From: Lachnospiraceae bacterium
GTDB lineage: Bacteria > Bacillota > Clostridia > Lachnospirales > Lachnospiraceae
Reading direction: 5' to 3'
Assembly (NCBI GenBank): GCA_017480565.1
Contig: JAFVAL010000064.1
Coordinates: 1-40,166 of the forward strand
Length of the DNA: 40,166 nucleotides
Shown piece by piece: positions 22,435 through 31,791 of this stretch. The number at the start of each line of letters is the position of its first letter. The first letter of the stretch is position 1. Made by a program: the position numbers and the translations under genes. Below the pieces are notes generated by a model, which saw only the letters and a list, made by a program, of their open reading frames with translations, was not told the DNA's origin and made no database searches.

Positions 22435-23475
22435 TCAGTCACTGCCAACCACTGTAAAAGAGCCGCCAGAATAACTGATAATGTCCTTCAGCCCTTCCGT
22501 GATCGTCACACTACCATCATCTTCGATCCAAATGGCCTGAAATTCTGAGGCATGTGCCTTCCAAATCGACACCCCTTCTTCATAGCCCAGCACAAAAAGT
22601 GCGGTCGAAAGAGCGTCTGCCTTCGTCCCGGACTCTGCGACGATCGTCACCGATGCAAGACTATTATCCACAGGATAGCCCGTCTTTGGATCTAAAATGT
22701 GGATGTAAGTTTTGCCAGCCGCCTCAAAAAGCCTCTCATATCCGCCGGAAGTAATCACGCAGCAATCGTGCACAGACAAGACGATATTCGCCTCCCCGGT
22801 CTGCGGGTCGCGAACTCCGATCTTATAATCGGTTCCGTCCGGCTTCGTTCCCAGCACCTGGATGTTGCCCCCAAGCGAGACGATCCCGGACGTTACACCT
22901 TTCTCGCGGAATATTTCCATCGCACGCTGCGAAGCAAATCCTTTTCCGATGCCGCCAAGGTCAATCTGCTGATTTTCACCGAGCGTCACGGTATCCTCAT
23001 TCACCTTGATTTTGGACGCATCCACCAGAGGAAGTACCACATCGATCTCCTCTTGCGCAGGCACCTGATACTCCTTTTGCGGGAAGCCCCAGAGCTTCAT
23101 AAGCGGATAGATCGTCACATCGAAGGCACCGCCCGTTTCCTCGTAGACTTCCTGCGCCACCCCGATCAGCTCACGCACTTCTTCGGATACCTCTGCACTG
23201 CCCTCGCGGTTTAACTTCGAGACATCACTGTCATCCCGTTCCGCAGAAAGCAGGTTCTCCAGGCGGTTAATCTCCGCCACAGCTGCGTCAACGCCTTCCT
23301 GTCCGTGCTTGCCGTACGCCTTGATCTGCATGACCGTATCCATCGCGAAAATGGTCGTCTCATATTCTTTTTTCGCCTCTGCCCGTTCCTTTCCAAAAAG
23401 GACGTAGAGCACATATCCGAGCAGGATACAAGCCGCCAGTGCCCCTAAAAGGATACTCTTTGTTCGGCGGCTCAT
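22435..23475 (-). CDS. apbE: FAD:protein FMN transferase ApbE
   Basis: A 346-residue ApbE protein with an N-terminal membrane anchor (residues 8-28), so it acts outside the membrane. It attaches FMN to Thr/Ser residues of target proteins such as RnfG or NqrC. Conserved blocks: FAMDTVMQIKAYG, INRLENLLSAERDDSDVSKLNR, GGAFDVTIYPLMKLWGF, IDLGGIGKGFASQ, VSLGGNIQVLGTKPDG, SGGYERLF, HILDPKTGYPVDN, and TKADALSTALFVLG with the metal-site Asp and Thr. AGGTGG is the ribosome site. No Rnf or NADH-quinone genes lie in the window to identify the target. Confidence 0.95.
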   Translation of the reverse strand: MSRRTKSILLGALAACILLGYVLYVLFGKERAEAKKEYETTIFAMDTVMQIKAYGKHGQEGVDAAVAEINRLENLLSAERDDSDVSKLNREGSAEVSEEVRELIGVAQEVYEETGGAFDVTIYPLMKLWGFPQKEYQVPAQEEIDVVLPLVDASKIKVNEDTVTLGENQQIDLGGIGKGFASQRAMEIFREKGVTSGIVSLGGNIQVLGTKPDGTDYKIGVRDPQTGEANIVLSVHDCCVITSGGYERLFEAAGKTYIHILDPKTGYPVDNSLASVTIVAESGTKADALSTALFVLGYEEGVSIWKAHASEFQAIWIEDDGSVTITEGLKDIISYSGGSFTVVGSD

Positions 23476-23517
23476 TTTGCCACCTGATTTCTTCTACTCA
23501 TTTGCACCATCACTTTA

Positions 23518-24186
23518 CTACACCCCTGCATGAATGCCAAGCACACCCATCACAATCAAAAATTCTCCCACCAGATACGTGGCCATCACGGTAAAATGTT
23601 TCTTAAACACCACGTTCGGATGCTTGTAATACCGCACTAAAAACAAGGTACAGTCCGAAATAAAGAACAACACCGCACCGATGTAGGCCACCACCGAAGC
23701 CTCACTCTTTAGCGACAACATTTGCAAAAGCGCAAATAAATTCATCATGCTGTTGCAGAAGAGGTAAAAACGCATCGGTCCGACCATCCTCTTCGGCGTC
23801 GTCGGCGCAGTCAGATGAATGATCCACAGAGCAATCCCGCAATAAAGGAAGGCCGCAGGGATTATGATCGCCCAAGGCACCTGCGAGATCTCGAAATTGC
23901 GCACATACACCAGAATAAAGAAAATGTGCGAAAAGATAAAACTGATCCCGCCAAGCGTAAACCACCGATGCCCCGGAAAGATCAAAAGTACGTCTCCAAG
24001 CCAGCTGGCAAAAAGCGCAAGCACCAAAAACAGGCTCGGCTTCGCGGCCGCAATCAGATAATAAACCAGCAAAAACACCAAAAGAAATGGCTTTGTCTTT
24101 GCCCTACGCTTCCTATCATCCCGATAACTATCAATCAAATGAATCAGACTGACGATAAAGTACAGCAGGAGAATTACATTCTGCAT
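23518..24186 (-). CDS. YhhN/TMEM86-family membrane protein (lysoplasmalogenase-like)
   Basis: A protein of about 222 residues with roughly eight hydrophobic helices. The YhhN hallmarks are TKPFLLVFLLVYYL, ALFASWLGDVLLIFPGHRWFTLGGISFIFSHIFFILVYV (the GDxxL...FxxGxxxFxxxHxxY pattern), and GAVLFFISDCTLFLVRYY near the C-terminus. Characterised relatives hydrolyse lysoplasmalogen, which fits an anaerobe that may make plasmalogens; substrate use here is inferred. I start at the ATG ending at 24186, with GGAG six bases upstream; an ATG four codons earlier is possible. It lies just past the yajC terminator and 42 bases before apbE. Confidence 0.9.
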   Translation of the reverse strand: MQNVILLLYFIVSLIHLIDSYRDDRKRRAKTKPFLLVFLLVYYLIAAAKPSLFLVLALFASWLGDVLLIFPGHRWFTLGGISFIFSHIFFILVYVRNFEISQVPWAIIIPAAFLYCGIALWIIHLTAPTTPKRMVGPMRFYLFCNSMMNLFALLQMLSLKSEASVVAYIGAVLFFISDCTLFLVRYYKHPNVVFKKHFTVMATYLVGEFLIVMGVLGIHAGV

Positions 24187-24195
24187 GAGGAACTC

Positions 24196-24243
24196 CATTA
24201 AAAACGAAAAGCTACAGGAACACGTACGAGCCCCCATAGCTTT
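24196..24243 (-). terminator. Terminator after yajC, partly overlapping the next gene's start
   Basis: A 14-bp stem (24208-24221 with 24230-24243), followed on the minus strand by TCGTTTTT. Four pairs are G-U in minus-strand RNA and mismatches in plus-strand RNA, which fixes the strand. Because the next gene starts at 24186, the hairpin may also act as an attenuator for it. Confidence 0.7.
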
Positions 24244-24265
24244 CATGACTTGTAAATCTACAATA

Positions 24266-24574
24266 TCAGTCTTTGTTCGTCTTCTCGACCTGAACGATCG
24301 CAGCCTTCTGCATCGGGATGCGGCAGTTCTTGTTGTTACCAAACTCAACAATCACAACTTCGTCCATCACATCGATGACGACACCGTAAAAGCCACTCGT
24401 GGTTAAGATGCTGTCGCCGACTTCCAGTGTGGACAACATCGCTTCCTGCTCTTTTCTCTGCTTATTCTGCGGACGAATCGCGATAAAGTAGAACAAAGCA
24501 ACGATAAACACGATATATCCAACGGTAAACCAGATGCTGGTTCCTGCAGTCGCAACAGGTAAAAACTGAGTCAT
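24266..24574 (-). CDS. yajC: Preprotein translocase subunit YajC
   Basis: A 102-residue YajC, accessory to SecDF. There is one membrane helix (about residues 14-34, WFTVGYIVFIVALFYFIAIRPQ), followed at once by the family motif RPQNKQRKEQEAMLSTLEVGDSILTTSGFYGVV and a C-terminal beta domain. I start at the ATG ending at 24574. An ATG six codons earlier lies within the GGAGG ribosome site itself and is rejected. It has its own promoter, and tgt is the next gene upstream, the usual Firmicute/proteobacterial neighbour. Confidence 0.95.
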   Translation of the reverse strand: MTQFLPVATAGTSIWFTVGYIVFIVALFYFIAIRPQNKQRKEQEAMLSTLEVGDSILTTSGFYGVVIDVMDEVVIVEFGNNKNCRIPMQKAAIVQVEKTNKD

Positions 24575-24628
24575 AACGATACTCCTCCTCATGATACCGG
24601 GGCGTCCACCCGGCTAAATTCTAAACCT

Positions 24629-24657
24629 ATTTTAACGGATAATGGCATCCTTTTCAA
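24629..24657 (-). promoter_or_regulatory. yajC promoter
   Basis: TTGAAA (24652-24657), a 17-base spacer and TAAAAT (24629-24634) on the minus strand. It lies between the tgt stop and yajC. Confidence 0.7.
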
Positions 24658-24691
24658 CACTTATTTTCTCCTGGAAAAAGCATTCTTACCC

Positions 24692-25885
<1,194 letters not shown>

Positions 25886-25903
25886 TCATCAAACAAAAGC
25901 CAA

Positions 25904-27991
25904 TTATGCTTCTTCCTCTTCTGCCTTCTTCGCTTCCTCAACAACCTTCTGCTGAACGTCGTTCGGTGCCTGCTCGTAACGAGCGAACTCATAGGAGTAC
26001 TCACCGATACCACCGGTCATGGAACGAAGGTCGGTGGAATAACCACAGGTGCTCTCCACAGGGATCTCAGCAACGATCTCAGTCTTGCCGCCTGCAACCG
26101 GGTTCATACCCATGACACGGCCACGTCTCTTGTTCAGATCGCCCATGATATCGCCGGTGAATGCGTTCGGAACAACAACCTTCATCGTAGCGATAGGCTC
26201 AAGCAGAACCGGGTTACCCATCATGAAGCCTTCCTTAAATGCCATCGAAGACGCGGTCTTGAATGCCATTTCAGAAGAGTCAACCGGGTGATAAGAACCA
26301 TCGGTCAGGGTTGCCTTTAAGCCGACAACAGGATAACCGGCAAGCGGTCCCTTCTCCACGGAGTCAGCGATACCCTTTTCAACAGCCGGGAAGTAGTTCT
26401 TCGGAACAGCGCCGCCGAAGACTCTCTCTTCGAAGATGTAAGCCTTCTCGTTATCGCCGGACGGCTCAAACTCCATCGCAACATCACCGTACTGGCCGTG
26501 GCCACCGGACTGCTTCTTATACTTCTTACGGATCTCGACTTTCTTACGAAGGGTCTCACGGTAAGCCACCTTCGGTCTTAAGATGTCGACTTCGACTTTA
26601 TAACGGGAAGCCATCTTGGAGACGACAACGTCAAGCTGCTGCTCGCCGATACCGTAGATCAGAGTCTGACGGTTCTCTTTGTCGTTGACTGCCTTTAAGG
26701 TACGATCCTCGTCCATCAATCTTGCCAGAGCCTGGGATACCTTATCTGCGTCACCTTTGTTCTTGGTCACGTATCTCTGATAGGTGTAAGGGATGGAAGC
26801 TGCCGGAACCTCATAAGCGACCGGAACTGCCTTGGTAGCCAGGGTCTCGCCGGTAGCGGTGTCGGATAACTTACCGATCGCACCGATATCACCTGCGCGA
26901 AGCTCCTTGACTTCGATCTGCTCTTTGCCGCGAAGGACATACAGACGAGATAACTTTTCCTCAGTCTCCTTCTGTACGTTGTAGACAACAGAGTCAGACT
27001 TTAAGATACCTGTGCAAACCTGGATCAGGGAGAAACGTCCGATGAAAGGATCCACCATGGTCTTAAAGACTCTTGCGGTAACAGGCTTGTTCTCATCGAA
27101 ATCGCCCTCGAAAGGCTCGTCGGTCTTGGTGTTGACTGCACCGACTCTTACCTTGGAAGGAGCAGGAATCAGATCCTTCACAAGATCTAAGACTTCCAGC
27201 GCACCAAGTGCATTCACAGAAGAACCGCAGATGACCGGAACAACACTGCCGTCAGCAACGCCAGTCTTCAGGCCGGTAAGCATATCCTCTTCGCCAAGCT
27301 CACCCTCTTCAAAGTACTTCTCCATGAGCTCCTCGCTGGTCTCAGCGATGGTCTCAGTGAGCGCTTCTCTGATCTCTTCGATATAACTCTCAACGTCGCC
27401 AGGGATCGCAGCTTCTGTGGAAGCGCCCTTCGCGCCGTACTTATAACCCTTCTGGGTGATGACATTGGCATAACCGGTGATCTTGCCGCCCTCGCGGATC
27501 GGAACATTGATCGGAGCGATGCCCGTGCCAAAGAGCTCCTGCAGAGAGCTGACAACGCCTGCATAATCTGCTTCTGCGATATCCATATCGGAGATGTAGA
27601 TGATGCGAGGAAGGTTGTTCTTCTCGCAGAACTCCCAAGCCTTCTGTGCGCCAACTTCCACGCCTGCCTTGCCGGCAACGACGATTACAGCACCGTCAGC
27701 GACAGTCAGAGCCTCTTCCACTTCACCAACGAAATCGAAGTAGCCAGGGGTATCCAGAACATTGATCTTCGTGTTCTTGTACTCGAACGGCACTACGGTT
27801 GTGCTGATGGAGAAAAGACGCTTCTGCTCTTCTTTATCGAAATCACTGATTGTGTTGCCATCCTCAACGCGTCCCTGTCTCTGGGTAACGCCGGTTGCAA
27901 ATGCCATCGCCTCAACCAGTGTAGTTTTTCCGCTGCCACCGTGACCCATCAGCACGATATTGCGAATATTCTCTTTGCTGTAAACCTGCAT
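25904..27991 (-). CDS. Elongation factor G-like GTPase (EF-G2/FusA2 type)
   Basis: A 695-residue protein with full EF-G architecture: a GTPase domain with G' insert (residues 1-275), domain II (to about 385), domain III, IV (ESxxR-type YGDVAMEFEPSG region) and V (GDIMGDLNKRRGRVMGM). It is the divergent EF-G2 kind: G1 is GHGGSGKTT (residues 17-25) rather than GHIDAGKTT. G3 is DTPGY, with Tyr84 replacing the catalytic His of EF-G. G4 is SDMD (residues 134-137) in place of NKxD. These changes make normal ribosome-stimulated translocation doubtful; relatives are proposed to act in ribosome or stress roles. AGGAGG upstream of the ATG and a good promoter at 28063-28091 suggest solid expression. Confidence 0.9.
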   Translation of the reverse strand: MQVYSKENIRNIVLMGHGGSGKTTLVEAMAFATGVTQRQGRVEDGNTISDFDKEEQKRLFSISTTVVPFEYKNTKINVLDTPGYFDFVGEVEEALTVADGAVIVVAGKAGVEVGAQKAWEFCEKNNLPRIIYISDMDIAEADYAGVVSSLQELFGTGIAPINVPIREGGKITGYANVITQKGYKYGAKGASTEAAIPGDVESYIEEIREALTETIAETSEELMEKYFEEGELGEEDMLTGLKTGVADGSVVPVICGSSVNALGALEVLDLVKDLIPAPSKVRVGAVNTKTDEPFEGDFDENKPVTARVFKTMVDPFIGRFSLIQVCTGILKSDSVVYNVQKETEEKLSRLYVLRGKEQIEVKELRAGDIGAIGKLSDTATGETLATKAVPVAYEVPAASIPYTYQRYVTKNKGDADKVSQALARLMDEDRTLKAVNDKENRQTLIYGIGEQQLDVVVSKMASRYKVEVDILRPKVAYRETLRKKVEIRKKYKKQSGGHGQYGDVAMEFEPSGDNEKAYIFEERVFGGAVPKNYFPAVEKGIADSVEKGPLAGYPVVGLKATLTDGSYHPVDSSEMAFKTASSMAFKEGFMMGNPVLLEPIATMKVVVPNAFTGDIMGDLNKRRGRVMGMNPVAGGKTEIVAEIPVESTCGYSTDLRSMTGGIGEYSYEFARYEQAPNDVQQKVVEEAKKAEEEEA

Positions 27992-28062
27992 AATGATGCT
28001 TCCTCCTAAATATAATTACGCTCATCGGTCTGGTAAATGAGTCCAGACGACGCTATGAAAAC

Positions 28063-28091
28063 ATCATATCAAAAATATAGAAGCTTTTCAA
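28063..28091 (-). promoter_or_regulatory. Promoter of the EF-G-like gene
   Basis: TTGAAA (28086-28091), a 17-base spacer and TATGAT (28063-28068) on the minus strand. Confidence 0.7.
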
Positions 28092-28160
28092 GGACTTTTC
28101 TATCAAGTTTGCTTTCATGCGTTAACACTTTAAACTGTAACGCTTTTAAGCGCCAGAGTA

Positions 28161-28188
28161 TTGACAATCTTTATTTTCATGGTAAGAT
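28161..28188 (+). promoter_or_regulatory. Promoter of the aroF-tyrA-aroA operon
   Basis: Consensus TTGACA (28161-28166), a 16-base spacer and TAAGAT (28183-28188). The predicted start is near 28195, followed by a folded leader of about 70 nt. Confidence 0.7.
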
Positions 28189-28195
28189 AAGAAAC

Positions 28196-28242
28196 GTGCC
28201 CCTTGGGGGCAAATGGATCGGCTGCGCGAATGCATTTGCGCA
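28196..28242 (+). promoter_or_regulatory. Two hairpins in the aroF leader
   Basis: TGCCCC-TT-GGGGGCA near 28197-28213 is followed by CTGCGC(GAATGCATTT)GCGCAG at about 28221-28242. The latter is a near-perfect 22-base dyad. They occupy the start of the transcript before GGGAGAA. No T-run follows, so they are not a plain terminator; a stability or translational role is possible. Confidence 0.45.
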
Positions 28243-28266
28243 GTGAAAAAGGGAGAATATATTTTT

Positions 28267-29283
28267 ATGATTATTGTAATGCGGCAGGGCGCTTCGCCCT
28301 CTTCTGTTCAGAATATTGTCGATTTTATCGAGGGGAATGGTCTTCGTGCCCATCTCTCACAGGGCGATCAGGTTACCATCATCGGTGTGGTCGGTGACAA
28401 GTCCCGGATCATGGATCAGAACATCGAGATCATGGAGGATGTCGAGCGCATCGTCCCTGTGACCGAAAGCTATAAACTAAGCAATGTCAAGTTCCACCCG
28501 GAACCGACCATCGTCACGCTTTCTAACGGTGCTGCCGTCGGCGGTGGATATTTCTCTGTGATGTCCGGCCCTTGTGCGGTGGAGAGCGAAGAACAGATCT
28601 TTGAGACCGCGAAGGCGATCCGCGCTTCCGGCGCGAAGATCCTGCGTGGCGGCGCGTATAAACCGAGAACCTCTCCGTATTCCTTCCAGGGCATGGAGGA
28701 GGCAGGTCTTAAGCTGATGCGAGAGGCAGCTGATGCGAATGATCTCGCGGTGGTCTCGGAAGTGACCAGTGAACGAGCGCTCGAAGCCGCGATCCCTTAC
28801 GTTGACATTTTACAGATCGGCGCGCGCAACATGCAGAACTTTTATCTGCTCAAGGAGGCCGGCAAAACCCATCTTCCGGTCCTCTTAAAGCGTGGTCTTT
28901 CCGCGACAATCGATGAATGGCTCAACGCCGCAGAGTACATCATGGCTGAGGGAAATGAACAGGTCGTCCTCTGCGAGCGAGGCATCCGCACGTTTGAGAC
29001 CTCCACAAGAAATACGCTGGATATCAGTGCGGTCCCTGTCATCCGCACGAAGAGCCATCTGCCGATCATCATCGACCCGAGCCACTCCACCGGGGTGCGC
29101 TCCTACGTTGCCCCGATCGCCCGTGCTGCGGTGGCGGTTGGCTGTGACGGTCTGATGATCGAGACGCATCCGAACCCGGCCAAAGCCCTCTCCGACGGGC
29201 CGCAGTCACTCACCTTCCCGCAGTTTGAAGCACTGATGAAAGAACTTGCCCCGTTCCTCTCCCTCATGGGAAAGACGTTATAA
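28267..29283 (+). CDS. aroF: 3-deoxy-7-phosphoheptulonate synthase (DAHP synthase)
   Basis: A 338-residue class I-beta DAHP synthase that joins PEP and erythrose-4-phosphate at the entry of the shikimate pathway. Residues 1-70 form a ferredoxin-like regulatory domain (MIIVMRQGASPSSVQNIVDFIEGNGL...VTIIGVVGDK), as in the Thermotoga enzyme, suggesting feedback by Tyr/Phe. The barrel follows, with MSGPCAVES, ILRGGAYKPRTSPYSFQG (PEP/E4P binding), QIGARNMQN, PVLLKRG and DPSHSTG (metal ligands). The start is the ATG at 28267, preceded by GGGAG; the frame extends 18 codons into the leader without a ribosome site. It is the first gene of the operon. Confidence 0.95.
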   Translation: MIIVMRQGASPSSVQNIVDFIEGNGLRAHLSQGDQVTIIGVVGDKSRIMDQNIEIMEDVERIVPVTESYKLSNVKFHPEPTIVTLSNGAAVGGGYFSVMSGPCAVESEEQIFETAKAIRASGAKILRGGAYKPRTSPYSFQGMEEAGLKLMREAADANDLAVVSEVTSERALEAAIPYVDILQIGARNMQNFYLLKEAGKTHLPVLLKRGLSATIDEWLNAAEYIMAEGNEQVVLCERGIRTFETSTRNTLDISAVPVIRTKSHLPIIIDPSHSTGVRSYVAPIARAAVAVGCDGLMIETHPNPAKALSDGPQSLTFPQFEALMKELAPFLSLMGKTL

Positions 29284-29287
29284 AAAG

Positions 29288-30397
29288 ATGATGTTACAGA
29301 CAACAACGATTGGCTACATTGACCTAGGTTTGATCGGCGGCTCGATTGCCCGCGCGATGCGGGAGATTCGTCCGGATGCCAGACAGATCGTCTTCTGCAG
29401 GCATGAGGCAGCACCGAATGGTCTTCTTCTCGCGAAAAAAGAAGGTGTAATCGATGAGATCGTGTTCACACTCGAACCCTTTGCGGCCTGCGACCTCATT
29501 TTCCTGTGTGCCCCAGTGCTAGATAACGATATCTACCTTACGAAACTGGCCACAATTATTCCGGAGACCACGATCCTCACGGATGTCGGCAGCGTCAAGG
29601 AAGAAATCGTGACAAAAGCCGAGGCGCTTGGGATTTCCCACCACTTCATTGGTGGACATCCGATGACGGGCTCTGAGAAGACCGGCTATGCAAACTCTTC
29701 TATGCGCCTTTTGGAAAATGCGTATTACATCTTAACGCCCGGCAAGGATACGCCTGCCTCTCTTGTAGAGGAGATGACCGCGCTGGTGCGCGAGATGAAA
29801 GCCCTGCCCGTAACACTTGTCCCGGCGGAGCATGACCGGATCGTCGCATCTATCAGCCATCTGCCGCATTTGATCGCCTCGTCTTTGGTCAACCATGTGC
29901 GCGACAAAGAAGATGAACGTGAGCTTTATAAGAACCTTGCCGCGGGCGGCTTTAAGGACATTACACGTATTGCCTCCTCTTCTCCTGAGATGTGGGAGAG
30001 CATTTGCCTGTCCAACAAAAAAAGCATTCTCTCCGTGCTAGGCGACTACATCGCATCTTTGCAGGACATTTATCAAGAGATCTCTTTGGAAAATGGTTCC
30101 GCGATCTATGAGATGTTTGCAACCTCCAGAGAATACCGCGGTCAGATCCCGCAGCGCAAAGCCAGCACGCTTGAGCGCATGATCGACCTTTACGTCGATA
30201 TTCCGGATGAAACCGGCGCGATCGCGATTCTGGCATCGATGCTTGCCGCCAACGCGATCAACATCAAAAACATCGGCATCATCCACAACCGCGAGTTTGC
30301 GGAAGGGTGCCTGCACGTTGAACTCTACGACGAAGAATCCCGGGAGAAAGCGATTGCAATCCTGGAAAATCATCGGTATACTCTTTATAGACGATGA
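29288..30397 (+). CDS. tyrA: Prephenate dehydrogenase with ACT domain
   Basis: A TyrA of about 369 residues, which oxidises prephenate to 4-hydroxyphenylpyruvate. The N-terminal Rossmann domain begins TTTIGYIDLGLIGGSIARAM. The conserved fingerprint GxGxxG is here DLGLIG, with Asp at residue 12 in place of the first glycine. LTDVGSVKEEIV, FIGGHPMTGSEKTGY (catalytic His) and ISHLPHLIASSLV are intact. The last 70 residues are an ACT domain (IDLYVDIPDETGAIAILASMLAANAINIKNIGIIHNRE), expected to bind tyrosine for feedback. It starts four bases after the aroF stop at ATG-ATG; the ribosome site is weak, so translational coupling is likely. Confidence 0.93.
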   Translation: MMLQTTTIGYIDLGLIGGSIARAMREIRPDARQIVFCRHEAAPNGLLLAKKEGVIDEIVFTLEPFAACDLIFLCAPVLDNDIYLTKLATIIPETTILTDVGSVKEEIVTKAEALGISHHFIGGHPMTGSEKTGYANSSMRLLENAYYILTPGKDTPASLVEEMTALVREMKALPVTLVPAEHDRIVASISHLPHLIASSLVNHVRDKEDERELYKNLAAGGFKDITRIASSSPEMWESICLSNKKSILSVLGDYIASLQDIYQEISLENGSAIYEMFATSREYRGQIPQRKASTLERMIDLYVDIPDETGAIAILASMLAANAINIKNIGIIHNREFAEGCLHVELYDEESREKAIAILENHRYTLYRR

Positions 30398-30419
30398 TTT
30401 TTGTTAGGAGAATTCCGAT

Positions 30420-31718
30420 ATGATACAGCCACATGCGAAAAAACTGGCCGGTGAGATTGCAGTCCCCGGCGATAAATCCATCTCGCACCGCGCGATTATG
30501 CTGGGTTCGATTGCGACCGGGACGACCGAGATCCGCAATTTCTTGCTCAGCGCAGACTGTCTTTCCACCATCGACTGCTTTAAGAAGATGGGCGTGGAGA
30601 TTGTCGGCCGCGGCGAAGTGGGAAAGAACGAACGAATCCTGGTGCGCGGGCGCGGAATGCGAAGCTTAAAAGATCCGCACGAACCACTCTATGTCGGCAA
30701 TTCCGGCACGACGATGCGCCTAATGACCGGCATGCTTGCGCCACAGCGTTTTACCACGAAAGTCGACGGTGATGCTTCGATCCGCAAGCGTCCGATGAAC
30801 CGCATCATTGAACCGCTCTCTCTGATGGGCGGCTCGGTTCAGGCGATCGGCCGAGGAGGATGTGCACCGCTCATGGTTCACGGCAACCCTCTGGTCGGCA
30901 TTCATTATGAATCCCCGATCGCATCCGCTCAGGTGAAGTCTTGCGTACTGCTTGCAGGCCTTTATGCGGACGGTGAGACCGTGGTCACAGAACCCGCACT
31001 CTCTCGCAACCACACGGAACTGATGTTACGCTACTTTGGCCAGCCGGTCACCACTTCCGGCACCACGATCACCCTGCGCCCGGAGTATCATCTGACGGGC
31101 GGTGAGATCGTCGTTCCCGGGGACATCTCTTCGGCGGCTTACTTCATCGCGGCGGGTCTTCTGGTGCGCGGCAGTGAGGTCATTTTAAAAAATGTCGGCG
31201 TCAACCCGACACGTGACGGCTTCCTTCGCATTTGTGAGGAAATGGGTGCGAAGATCAAGCGTGAGAACGAGCGCACCTCTGGTGGAGAACCTGTTGCCGA
31301 CCTCATCGTCAAGAGCTCTTCTCTGCACGGTGTGACGATCGGCGGGGAGATCATCCCGACCCTCATCGATGAACTGCCGATCCTGGCCGTCATGGCTTGC
31401 TTTGCGAGCGGCACGACGGTGATCAAGGACGCGGCGGAATTAAAGGTCAAGGAGTCCAACCGGATCGATGTGATGACCGAGAATCTGCGCAAGATGGGCG
31501 CGGACGTGGAAGCCACCGACGACGGTATGATCATTCACGGCGGCAAGCCCTTACGCGGCTGCACGGTCAATCCTCACATGGATCACCGTATCGCGATGTC
31601 CTGCGCGGTCGCAGGTCTTTTAACCAACGGCGATCTGGACATCGATAACGCGGACTGCGCCCAGATCTCGTATCCGAAGTTCTACGAGGATTTAAAGAGC
31701 CTGATCGTGGATGAATAA
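30420..31718 (+). CDS. aroA: 3-phosphoshikimate 1-carboxyvinyltransferase (EPSP synthase)
   Basis: A 432-residue EPSP synthase. Motifs in order: VPGDKSISHRAIMLGSIATGTTEIRNFL (Lys and Ser for S3P/PEP), LYVGNSGTTMRLMTGML (GNSGTxxR, where many enzymes have GNAGTAxR), IRKRPMNRIIEPL, SAQVKSCVLLAGLYADG, VPGDISSAAYFIAAG, LIDELPILAVMACFASGTT (catalytic Asp-Glu) and ELKVKESNRIDVM. The Ser in GNSGTT and the SISHR wording are features of the class II-like bacterial enzymes. AGGAG nine bases before the ATG is clear. It closes the aroF-tyrA-aroA operon and ends at a strong terminator. Confidence 0.96.
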   Translation: MIQPHAKKLAGEIAVPGDKSISHRAIMLGSIATGTTEIRNFLLSADCLSTIDCFKKMGVEIVGRGEVGKNERILVRGRGMRSLKDPHEPLYVGNSGTTMRLMTGMLAPQRFTTKVDGDASIRKRPMNRIIEPLSLMGGSVQAIGRGGCAPLMVHGNPLVGIHYESPIASAQVKSCVLLAGLYADGETVVTEPALSRNHTELMLRYFGQPVTTSGTTITLRPEYHLTGGEIVVPGDISSAAYFIAAGLLVRGSEVILKNVGVNPTRDGFLRICEEMGAKIKRENERTSGGEPVADLIVKSSSLHGVTIGGEIIPTLIDELPILAVMACFASGTTVIKDAAELKVKESNRIDVMTENLRKMGADVEATDDGMIIHGGKPLRGCTVNPHMDHRIAMSCAVAGLLTNGDLDIDNADCAQISYPKFYEDLKSLIVDE

Positions 31719-31727
31719 TTGCATTTT

Positions 31728-31772
31728 AAAAGGCATTGCCAAAGTGGGGTTTCCCACCGGCAATGCCTTTTT
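31728..31772. terminator. Bidirectional terminator between aroA and glnA
   Basis: AAAGGCATTGCC (31728?-31740 region) pairs over 12 bases with GGCAATGCCTTT (31759-31770), with TGGG/CCCA inside. TTTTT follows on the plus strand, and AAAA before the stem gives Ts on the minus strand. Confidence 0.85.
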
Positions 31773-31791
31773 CATGTGATTCCACGTCCAT

